From positions 1 through 35,636 of the forward strand of contig NZ_CALMYP010000061.1 in NCBI RefSeq assembly GCF_937873615.1: a stretch of 35,636 bases of DNA, read 5' to 3'. Of this stretch, positions 8,618-16,400 are shown in pieces. Both the position numbers and the translations under genes were made by a program. The stretch is from an uncultured Paracoccus sp. GTDB taxonomy: Bacteria; Pseudomonadota; Alphaproteobacteria; Rhodobacterales; Rhodobacteraceae. The notes beneath the pieces were generated by a model. It searched no databases and had not been told where the DNA came from. It saw nothing but the letters and a program-made list of their open reading frames with translations. Position 1 is the first letter of the stretch. Every line of letters starts with the position of its first letter.

Positions 8618-8639
8618 CGGGCGGGCGATAGCCCGTCCG
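8618..8639 (+). other. DGR1 target-site hairpin downstream of VR1
   Basis: A 9-bp GC-rich stem with one G-T wobble (8618-8626 with 8631-8639) around the loop GATA, 35 bases after the VR end. Phage DGRs are known to carry a hairpin/cruciform with a GRNA tetraloop downstream of the VR that aids target recognition. GATA fits GRNA. There is no T tract, so a terminator is less likely. Confidence 0.75.
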
Positions 8640-8670
8640 TCATCCACCTGTAATAGCTGCGGAGCCTGAT

Positions 8671-9018
8671 TTGGACGATCTGAAAATTCGTCGGAAGTGC
8701 GAAGACATGATCGCCTATGGATATGTGGTTTTAAGGCAGTTTCCCAAAGCCGAACGCCACGTTCTTAATCAGGAAATCCGCAGCACCATGTGGTCGCTTC
8801 TCCGACTGATCATCATCTGCAATCGGAGATACTTCAAAAAGACCACAATGCAGGACTTGGACGCCGAGCTTGATCTGTTGCGAAGCCAGATCAGGATTGC
8901 CCAGCGCCTCGGTTATCTGTCGTTCAACAGCTACGAAGTCTGGACCCGTCATCTGGACGAAATCGGGCGCATGATCGGCGGATGGTTCAAGAGCTTGCAG
9001 GAAAAGGGACGCGGGTAA
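8671..9018 (+). CDS. avd: DGR1 accessory variability determinant (Avd)
   Basis: A 115-residue, very basic, all-helical protein. Avd forms a pentameric four-helix-bundle ring that binds the DGR reverse transcriptase and the template RNA. Family marks are the N-terminal helix CEDMIAYGYVVLRQFPKAERHVL, helix 2 with RSTMWSLLRLIIICNR, DLDAELDLLRSQIRIAQRLGYL, and the C-terminal LDEIGRMIGGWFKSL. The start is TTG 8671 with GGAG six bases upstream; the first ATG (8708) would remove part of helix 1. It ends nine bases before the template repeat, the normal DGR arrangement. Confidence 0.9.
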   Translation: MDDLKIRRKCEDMIAYGYVVLRQFPKAERHVLNQEIRSTMWSLLRLIIICNRRYFKKTTMQDLDAELDLLRSQIRIAQRLGYLSFNSYEVWTRHLDEIGRMIGGWFKSLQEKGRG

Positions 9019-9026
9019 AGTGGTTT

Positions 9027-9143
9027 GAGCGCCTGCCGATCCGTGGGGGCAACTGGAACAACGGCGTCAATGCTGGGGTGTTCTCCCTCAACTTGAACAA
9101 CGCCCGCTCGAACACGAGTACGAATATCGGCTTCCGGCCCGCT
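9027..9143 (+). repeat. DGR1 template repeat (TR1)
   Basis: The invariant donor for mutagenic homing. It lies between avd and the RT gene on the same strand. It is enriched in AAC/AAT codons in register with the VR frame (24 adenines in 117 bp, 10 of them substituted in VR1). AAY codons give wide amino-acid change without creating stops. The template RNA probably continues into the 170-base spacer before the RT gene. Confidence 0.95.
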
Positions 9144-9313
9144 CTCGGGGAAAGTCAGAAGTTGGGGCCTCACGGGGCCTCATCCCGCACACCCTCGAAA
9201 GGCCCCGCGTTCCTCGGCCAAGCGCCGAAAAACATGAACAGACCGGAGCGTTGCAGTAACCGCCTGCGCGCGGCGACCCTTCGCTCCGGTCGCCCTTACG
9301 ATAGCGAGATGCC

Positions 9314-10420
9314 TTGGCGAAGACCTACACCGACCTGTTTTCGGGCCTGTCGAGTTTCGAGGCCCTACATCGCGCATGGGGCCGCGTCATTCGCGGGCGG
9401 CGGCATCAGACGGACGTCCTGCAATTCGAGCGGGATCTGGAATCGAACCTGATCGACATCCAGAACAGCCTCATATGGAAGACGTATCGCACCGGGCCGT
9501 ATTACCATTTCCGGGTCTTCGAGCCGAAGGAGCGCGAGATTGCCGCGCTTCCGCTCAAGGACCGCGTCGTGCAGCATGCGCTTATCGAGGCTATCGAGCC
9601 GATCTGGACGTGCCGGTTCATTTCCGACAGCTATGCGTGCCAGACCGGAAAAGGGATGCACGCCGGCGCTGACCGGGCGCAGACGTTCCTTCGGGCGACG
9701 CTGCGCGAGCATGGCGCCATCTATGTGCTGAAGGCGGACATCGCGCGCTTCTTTCCGAGCGTCTGCCACGATGCGCTCAAGAGGATGATCGCGCGCCGGG
9801 TGGCCTGCAAGGACACGCTCTGGCTGATCGACAGCATCATCGACAGCGTCGCCGAGCCGGGCGCCACGTTGCCGCGCGGGATACCGATCGGCAATCTGAC
9901 GTCGCAGATTTTCGCGAACATCTACCTCCATGAACTCGACGAGTTCGTGAAGCACGAACTGCGCGAACGGCGATATGTGCGCTACATGGATGATTTCGCG
10001 ATCATCGGCGCGGACAAGGAGCATCTGCACCGGGTCCGCGTCGCGGTCGACGACTTTCTCTATGCGCATCTCGGGCTGCGTCTCAACCGGAAGACTCAAG
10101 TCTTTCCGGTCTCGGCGACGAACGGCCGGGCGCTCGACTTCCTCGGCTATCGCATCTGGCCGACGCATCGGAAGATCAGGAAGGACAGCGCCGGACGGAT
10201 ACGCCGGAAAATGAAGCGCATGGCGCGCCAGTATCACGAGGGCAAGATCACCCTCGACCAGGTCCGGCAGGTCGTGATGAGTTGGGTCGGTCACGCCGGT
10301 CACGCGAGCACTTACACGCTGCGCAGCCGAATCCTCGGCGACGCGGTCTTCATTCCCCCGCCTTCGGGGTCGTCCGCTTCTCGCCGCAGGAAGGCGAAGG
10401 ACGGCGAACCCTCGGCCTAA
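9314..10420 (+). CDS. DGR1 reverse transcriptase
   Basis: A 368-residue RT that copies the TR RNA with adenine-specific infidelity. The catalytic motif YMDD is near residue 224. Motif A reads KADIARFF (residues about 140-147). The DGR-type motif 4 is PIGNLTSQIFANIYL, with the SQ characteristic of DGR RTs rather than group II intron or retron RTs. The thumb region ends near GHAGHAS. The C-terminus has a basic Ser/Arg/Lys tail. The start is TTG 9314 (no better ATG upstream). Directly followed by the tail sheath gene, so it is embedded in the late operon. Confidence 0.95.
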   Translation: MAKTYTDLFSGLSSFEALHRAWGRVIRGRRHQTDVLQFERDLESNLIDIQNSLIWKTYRTGPYYHFRVFEPKEREIAALPLKDRVVQHALIEAIEPIWTCRFISDSYACQTGKGMHAGADRAQTFLRATLREHGAIYVLKADIARFFPSVCHDALKRMIARRVACKDTLWLIDSIIDSVAEPGATLPRGIPIGNLTSQIFANIYLHELDEFVKHELRERRYVRYMDDFAIIGADKEHLHRVRVAVDDFLYAHLGLRLNRKTQVFPVSATNGRALDFLGYRIWPTHRKIRKDSAGRIRRKMKRMARQYHEGKITLDQVRQVVMSWVGHAGHASTYTLRSRILGDAVFIPPPSGSSASRRRKAKDGEPSA

Positions 10421-10470
10421 ACCACAACCACCGCCAGCCGGCCCTCGGGCCATACAGAAAGGAGAGCCAG

Positions 10471-11901
10471 ATGGCTTCTGTATCCTTCCACCACGGCACG
10501 CGCGTCTTTCAGAGCGCGGAGACGCCGGTTCTTGTCCGCCTTGCCCAGACGGCCGTCATCGGCCTGATCGGCACGGCTCCCGATGCCGACGCCGTGAAGT
10601 TCCCGCTCAACAAGCCGATCCAGATCCTGCGCCCGCAGGACGCGGAAGGTCTCGGCGCCGAGGGAACGCTGGCCGACGCGATCGACAGCATCTTCGATCA
10701 GGTCGGTTGCCCGATCATCCTCGTGCGTATCGAGGACGAGCCGACGCTGCCGGAAATCTGGTCGAACGCGGTCGGCAACCAGATCGCCTTCAGCGGCGTT
10801 CACGCCTTCCGGCGCGCTTCGTCGGACGGCCTCTACAAGCCGAAGCTGCTGATTGCGCCCGGCCTTACCCAGACGTCGCCGGCGGACGGCATCGCCTCGG
10901 TGAACGTGACGGTCGCCGGCGCGGGCTACGACGCGGACAGCACGACGGTCACGATCACCGGGACCGGCGGCACCGGGGCCGAGGCCCGCGCGATCGTCGA
11001 GGGCGGCGCGATCACGAGCATCGTGGTCACGAAGCCCGGCTTCGGCTACACCGGAACCGTCACCGTCACCATCGCCGGCGCAGGCACCGGGGCCACCGCC
11101 ACCGCCAACAAGGGGTCGGTGATCAACCCGGTCGTCGCCGAACTGATGAGCGTGGCCGAGGGCCTGAAGGCGATGGCCTATATCGACGGGCCGGACACGA
11201 CCGATCAGGCCGCGGTGCAGTATCGCGGGCTGATCAATTCGGGCCGCATCTTCATCTGCGACCCGAAGGTGCTCAAGTGGGACACCGAGGATTCGGTCTA
11301 TGTCCCGAAGCCCTCCTCGCCGGTCTGGGCTGCGCGGCAGGCGCGGATGGACCTCGAACAAGGGTTCTGGTGGGCCGGATCGAACGTCGAGATCGCCGGA
11401 ATTGGCGGCGTGAATCGGCCGATCGAATACGGCGCACAGGCCAACTACCTCAACGAGAACCGGGTCAACACGATCGTCAACATCGACAATACCGGCTTCC
11501 GTCTCTGGGGCGTCTGGACCTGCGACAGCGACCTCATCTGGCAGTTCGTGTCGGTGCGCCGCACGGCCGACGCGATCAACGAGGCGCTCGAAAAGGCTTA
11601 CCTCGAATTCGTCGACCGCCCGTTCTCGAAGGCGAACCTCAAGTTCATGATCGAAAGCGGCAGGGCCTTCCTGCGGACGATGGAACTTGAGGGCGCGATC
11701 CTGCCGGGTTCCGACGTCTGGCTGCTCGACAGCAACACCGACGTCGAGATGGCGCAGGGCATCGTGAAGCTCGGCGTGAAGTTCGAGCCGCCGGCGCCGA
11801 TGGTCGACATCCGCATCACGTCGCACCGCAATCTCGTCGCCTACACGCTCCTGCTCAACCAGGTCGCGCAGGAGATCGGGGCCGGCTCGCTGGCGGCCTG
11901 A
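10471..11901 (+). CDS. Tail sheath protein (P2 FI-like) with inserted domain
   Basis: The contractile sheath subunit. ATG 10471 with AGAAAGGAG upstream gives 476 residues; P2 FI has 396. The N-terminus SFHHGTRVFQ and the block TAVIGLIGTAPDA are typical, as are the C-terminal segments FVDRPFSKANLKFMIESGRA and LVAYTLLLNQ. The extra length is an insertion at residues about 141-215 made of a Gly/Thr/Val-rich beta repeat (TVTITGTGGTGAEA, TVTVTIAGAGTGATA with GxGY turns), probably a decoration on the sheath exterior. Follows DGR1, precedes the tube. Confidence 0.93.
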   Translation: MASVSFHHGTRVFQSAETPVLVRLAQTAVIGLIGTAPDADAVKFPLNKPIQILRPQDAEGLGAEGTLADAIDSIFDQVGCPIILVRIEDEPTLPEIWSNAVGNQIAFSGVHAFRRASSDGLYKPKLLIAPGLTQTSPADGIASVNVTVAGAGYDADSTTVTITGTGGTGAEARAIVEGGAITSIVVTKPGFGYTGTVTVTIAGAGTGATATANKGSVINPVVAELMSVAEGLKAMAYIDGPDTTDQAAVQYRGLINSGRIFICDPKVLKWDTEDSVYVPKPSSPVWAARQARMDLEQGFWWAGSNVEIAGIGGVNRPIEYGAQANYLNENRVNTIVNIDNTGFRLWGVWTCDSDLIWQFVSVRRTADAINEALEKAYLEFVDRPFSKANLKFMIESGRAFLRTMELEGAILPGSDVWLLDSNTDVEMAQGIVKLGVKFEPPAPMVDIRITSHRNLVAYTLLLNQVAQEIGAGSLAA

Positions 11902-11968
11902 CGACGGCTAGACACGGCGGCGTTACCGCGCCGCCGTCCACCCTCACAAAGACAGAAGGAAAACGGCC

Positions 11969-12475
11969 ATGTCCGACATGCCGCGCTATATCCTGCGCAA
12001 TTGCACCATCTTCGCCGACCGGGTTTCCAAGCTCGGGCAGGCGAGCGAGATTTCCCTCCCCGTGCCGACCGAGAAGCTGGAAGAGCTTCGCAATGCCGGC
12101 ATGGTGCTGCCGATCGACATCCCCATGGGATACGAGAAGCTCGAAGCGTCGTTCAAGCTGACGGCCTTCGACCCGCAGGTGATCACCCTCTTCGGCCTCG
12201 CCGTTGGCGTGGAGAAGGAATTCATGGTCACGGGGGCGCTGGTCCACGAGGACGGCACCATCATCAACGCGACCGCCTATATCCGCGGCCGCCTGATGAA
12301 GAACGACCACGGCGATTGGAAGCCCGGCGAGATCGGCGAGAACGAATTCTCGATCACGCTGCGCTACTACCGCCTCGAGGTCGAGGGCCGGACGCTGATC
12401 GAGGCCGATCCCTTCAGCGTCTCGATCGGCGGCGCATCGCAGACCGGCGGCATCCGCGCCGCGCTGCTCGTTTAA
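11969..12475 (+). CDS. Major tail tube protein (P2 FII-like)
   Basis: Forms the inner tube of the contractile tail. The 168-residue length is usual for FII. The sequence MPRYILRNCTIFADRVSKLGQASEISLP and the later IRGRLMKNDHGDWKPGEIGENEF are strongly family-like. AGAAGGAAAACGGCC precedes ATG 11969. It sits between sheath and gpE exactly as in P2. The 67-base gap after the sheath gene contains no visible promoter or terminator. Confidence 0.93.
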   Translation: MSDMPRYILRNCTIFADRVSKLGQASEISLPVPTEKLEELRNAGMVLPIDIPMGYEKLEASFKLTAFDPQVITLFGLAVGVEKEFMVTGALVHEDGTIINATAYIRGRLMKNDHGDWKPGEIGENEFSITLRYYRLEVEGRTLIEADPFSVSIGGASQTGGIRAALLV

Positions 12476-12487
12476 GGGGAAGATTCC

Positions 12488-12802
12488 ATGTCGGACAAGA
12501 AGACCATCACGTTCACGCTGGAAGCCCCCGTCGAACATGACGGCCAGACCTACACGACGCTCACGCTTCGCAAGATGAAGGCGAAGGATCTGGTCGCGGC
12601 CGACCTGGTCAACGGCAACCTCCGCAAGTCCCTCGCCATCTTCGCTTCCATGGCCGGCGTGCCGATCATGGTCATGGAAGAGCTGGACACCGACGACTTC
12701 AACCGGCTGGGGCGTGAGGCTGCGCCCCTCATGGGAAAGTTGGCGGTCAAGGCCATGGCGAAGCTGGAGCGGGAAGAAGCGGGGAACCTTCCTCTGCAAT
12801 AG
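12488..12802 (+). CDS. Tail assembly protein gpE (0-frame product)
   Basis: A 104-residue tail assembly chaperone of the P2 gpE type (TFTLEAPVEHDGQTYTTLTLRKMKAKDL at the N-terminus, close to the family pattern). P2 makes gpE and, by -1 frameshifting, gpE+E'. Here the canonical slippery heptamer GGGAAAG lies in frame as G GGA AAG at codons 83-84 (12733-12739). The short form ends at 12802. The ratio of short and long forms should control tape-measure coating and tail assembly. Confidence 0.88.
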   Translation: MSDKKTITFTLEAPVEHDGQTYTTLTLRKMKAKDLVAADLVNGNLRKSLAIFASMAGVPIMVMEELDTDDFNRLGREAAPLMGKLAVKAMAKLEREEAGNLPLQ

Positions 12803-12945
12803 ATGCGGTCGCCACACTCGCCCGCCATCTTCACACCCCGATCAGCGAGATCGAGGAGATGGATTGGGACCGCTTCGATGCCTATACGGCGGCGCTGGGG
12901 CGCGTGCTGAAAGCTGAAAGCCCGAGAAAGGGAAAGGGCCGGTGA
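12488..12945 (+). CDS. Tail assembly fusion gpE+E' made by -1 frameshift
   Basis: Predicted join of 12488-12739 with 12739-12945 in the -1 frame, 152 residues (P2 E+E' is 142). The -1 frame is blocked by a stop at 12715 just upstream of the heptamer and is open from there to TGA 12943. It encodes VATLARHLHTPISEIEEMDW then DRFDAY, which matches the P2 gpE' (GpE family) pattern. It has no ATG before residue MDWDRF, so independent initiation would lose most of the domain. The slippery sequence is the one used in lambda gpG-GT. Confidence 0.8.
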
Positions 12946-12963
12946 TCACATCTCCGGCCCTTT
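12933..12963 (+). terminator. Bidirectional intrinsic terminator after gpE'
   Basis: A perfect 10-bp stem (AAAGGGCCGG at 12933-12942, CCGGCCCTTT at 12954-12963) with an 11-nt loop. T-rich ends occur on both strands. It overlaps the gpE' stop codon and lies five bases from the stop of the reverse-strand yccF gene, so it can end transcription from both sides. Confidence 0.75.
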
Positions 12964-12967
12964 TCGA

Positions 12968-13438
12968 TCATGCACCCCGATAGGCTGCGAGCTTCTCCGC
13001 CGCGTTCGTTTCGCGCGCTGCGCGTGCGAGTTCGACGGAAACAACTCGCCGGCCGACCGGCCATAAGGCGATGCCGGCGAGCTTGAACGATTGCAGCCCG
13101 AAGGGGATGCCGATGATCGTCAGGCAGTTGAAGATGCCGGCGATCAGGTGGGCGAGGAAAAGAACCACGCCAAAGGTCAGCGCCCAAATAATATTGAAGA
13201 TGAAACCGACCGTTCCTGTAACGGCGGTCGTTGCCGTAAGCCCTTTATTATCAAGTTCGCGAATGTGAACGACGTCCTTCCCGAAAGGAAAGGCGGACAT
13301 TTTCGCGATCTCGAAAGCAGATCGGCTAAGTGGAATTCCGACTATTGACAGAGCGAATACTGCGCCGCCGATCAACCAGATCAGCGCCGTTATTGCCCCG
13401 CCAAAGACAAACCATATCGCGTTCCCTGCGTATCGCAT
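12968..13438 (-). CDS. yccF: YccF-family inner membrane protein (cargo gene)
   Basis: A 156-residue membrane protein with two YccF domains. It has hydrophobic segments near residues 7-32 (IWFVFGGAITALIWLIGGA) and 75-110 (FIFNIIWALTFGVVLFLAHL) and the repeated motif IxGIPxxxxxFxxAxxxxxPxG (VGIPLSRSAFEIAKMSAFPFG and IGIPFGLQSFKLAGIALWPVG), characteristic of the family. It is the only reverse-strand gene in the 21-kb late region and splits gpE' from the tape measure. It looks less GC-rich than its neighbours and is closed by a bidirectional terminator. This is the signature of a moron, perhaps expressed in the lysogen. Molecular function of YccF is not known. Confidence 0.9.
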   Translation of the reverse strand: MRYAGNAIWFVFGGAITALIWLIGGAVFALSIVGIPLSRSAFEIAKMSAFPFGKDVVHIRELDNKGLTATTAVTGTVGFIFNIIWALTFGVVLFLAHLIAGIFNCLTIIGIPFGLQSFKLAGIALWPVGRRVVSVELARAARETNAAEKLAAYRGA

Positions 13439-13473
13439 GATTAATCCCCCGCTCCGAAGTGGTGTCTAGCCGA

Positions 13474-16400
13474 ATGACGATACTAACATCAAAGCTGATC
13501 GTCGCGCTAGTTGATCAGGTGACGGCCCCGTCGCGCGCCGTCTCTGCGGCGATCAACCGGATGACGGCCGCAAGCCAAGCGAACGCGGCGCGCATGGCGG
13601 AAGTGCGCGGGAAGATGCTCGACGCGACCGCTGCCGGCTGGGCGCTATGGCGCGGCCTTTCCGCCCCGGTGAACGCGGCCATGCAGTTCGAAAGCGCCAT
13701 GGCGGACGTGCGCAAGGTCGTCGACTTTCCGACGCCCGAGGCGTTTCAGGAGATGGGTGACGACATTCGGCGGCTTTCGACCGAGATGCCGATGGCCGCA
13801 GACGGCATCGCCGCCATCGTGGCGGCCGCCGGCCAGTCGGGCCTCGCCGTCGACGAGCTTCTTCCCTTCGCCGAGATGGCGGCGAAGGTCGGCGTGGCGT
13901 GGGAGGTCAGCGCCGACAATGCCGGCGAGGCTCTGGCGAAGCTCAAGACGGCGCTCGGCATGTCGGTCGCGGAGACCGGGCTTCTGGCCGACGCGATCAA
14001 CCATCTGGGCAACAATACTGCGGCATCCGCCCCCGATATTCTCGACGTCGTTCGCCGCGTCGGTGCGCAGGCCAGCCAGTTCGGTCTTTCGGCCGAGCAG
14101 GCGGCGGCCTTCGGCGCTGCCATGGTCGGCGCCGGCGCGGAATCGGAGGTGGCCGCGACCTCGTTCCGCAACATGGGCCGGGCGCTCACGCGCGGGGCGT
14201 CGGCCACCAAACGCCAGTCGGCCGCCTACAAGACGCTCGGCCTCGACGCGCAGAATGTTGCGGCCGACATGCAAAGGGATGCGGTCGGCACGATCACGAA
14301 TGTCCTTGAGCGCATCCGCGCGGTGCCCGCCGAGGCCCGCGCCGCGCTGATCACCGACCTCTTCGGCGACGAGGCGCGCGCCATCGGCCCGCTGATCACG
14401 AATACCGAACTGCTCGCCGATGCCCTTGGCCTCGTCGCGAACCGGGCGGAATATGCTGGCTCGGCCGCCGAGGAATATGCGATCCGCGCCAAGACGTCCG
14501 AGAACAACCTGCAGCTTTTCCGCAACCAGATCACCAGCTTGGCGATCTCGATCGGCAATGCGCTTCTGCCGGCGATGAACGATATTCTCGCGCTCGTCGG
14601 GCCGATGATCTCCTCTTTCAGTGACCTCGCCTCGCGCTTCCCGAACATCACGCGCGGGATTGTCGGGGTGGCGACGGCCCTGATCGGCTTCCGTGTTGCG
14701 GCCATTGCCGCGCAGTATGCCGGCCTGTTTCTCAAGGGTGCCCTCCTCGACGCCGGCATTGCCGCGCTCACGGCTGCGCGCGCGATCGGAAGCATGGCCC
14801 TCGCACCCGCCGGCGCGGCGATCATGGCCCTGCGCAATCCGCTCCGGCTCGTCACGGCGGCCTTCTATGCGCTGCGCGTGGCCATCATCAGCACCGGCGT
14901 CGGCGCCCTGCTTGCCGGCATCGCGCTCGCCGGGGCGTGGATCTACAACAACTGGACCGGCATCACGATCGCCTTCGAGGCGTTCAAGGGCGCCTTCCTG
15001 CGCGCCATCGCGCCGATCATGCCGGCGCTTCAGCCGGTCGCCGATGGGCTGGCATGGCTTCGCGATGCGGTGACGGCCCTCATCGCCCCCGTCGACGAGA
15101 TGGGTGGAAGCTGGGCGGCTGCGGGGATTGCCGCCGGCAAGTTCGTGGGCGAGGCGCTGACCGCCGTGGTCGGCTTCACCACGGACCTCGTCGCATCGGT
15201 GGCGAACGCATGGCAGACAATGAGCTGGTCCGAGATCGGACAGGCGGCGGCTCGCGGCATCGGTGACGGATTCCTATTTCTTGCGGGTTGGGTGGCTGAT
15301 CTCCTCGGATCGATCGACTGGCGGGCGCTCTGGGACGGCGCGACCTATGCGGCCGCCGCGGTGGTCGACGTCGTCGCCGGTTACTGGTCGACCATGGCCA
15401 CCTCGGTCGCCGAGTTCGTTCGCGGGATCGACTGGGCAGGCGCGCTCGCCGGGGTGCGAAACGCTGCCGCAGCCGCGGCGGGATGGATCGCCTCGGCCCT
15501 GTCCGCGATCAACTGGGCCGGGCTTCTTTCCGCAGGGATCGACCGGGCTGCTACGGCCTTTCAGGCCGTCGCCGCCTATGTGGCCTCGGCCCTCTCCTCG
15601 ATCGACTGGGCAGGGGTCTGGAACCGGGGCGTTGCCGTCGCGGCGACGGCGTTCGGCCAGATCGGCGCGACGGTATCCGCGGCGCTCGGGTCGGTCGACT
15701 GGACCGACCTCATCTCGGGCGCGAGCGACGCGATCGGCGGCTTCTTCAACCGCGCTGCCGACACGCTGCTTTCCGTGGACTGGGGGAGCCTCGGCTACCG
15801 TCTCGGCGAGATGATCGCCAGCGGCATCGCGGGAATCCTCAACATCGGCCGCATCCTTATGAATTCGCTGACCGGCGACGGTGCGTCGACCGCTGCCGGC
15901 CTTGGCGCGGCCATCGCGAACGGCATACTCGCCTTCGACTGGATTGGGGTCGGCTCGGCGATCCTGCGCTACATCGGTGCGGCCCTTCAGGCCGGCGGCG
16001 AGTTCATCCTCGGCGTAATCGGTGGGCTGATCGGCGTGGCCGATCTCGGGGGTGCCGCGACCAACATGGTCGAGCAGTTCCTCGCCGGTGCGGCCGCCAT
16101 GACCGACCGATTGATGGCGAGCGGGCAGGCCCTCGCGCAAGCGATGTGGGACGGCGTGATCGCGAAGATCGACGCAATGGTCGAATGGTTCAAGGGGTTG
16201 CCCGCGCGCATCGTGGCGGCCATCGGCTCGATCGACCTCGGATCGCTGATCACATGGCCGAAGCCGCCGGCATGGGTTTCGCGCCTATGGGGCGGCGGTC
16301 AGGAAGAGGAAGCGCCAGCACCGGCGGCTGATGCCGCGCAAGGGGCGGCCGGCGAAGCCGCTTCCCGGATCACCGCCGAGGCCGCCGCGGCGAACGACAA

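Noticed and set aside
9314-10420. Group II intron or retron interpretation of the reverse transcriptases
   Set aside because: No intron domains or msr/msd region. Both RTs sit with Avd and adenine-biased TR/VR pairs and have the DGR-type SQ motif.
10417-11826. Long minus-strand frame opposite the tail sheath gene
   Set aside because: Shadow of the sheath gene; low-complexity Arg/Asp/His-rich translation and no supporting start or motif.
12781-12787. GGGGAAC as the gpE frameshift site
   Set aside because: The A-site re-pairing would be poor (AAC to GAA), while the canonical GGGAAAG at 12733-12739 lies upstream in the correct frame with an open -1 frame after it.
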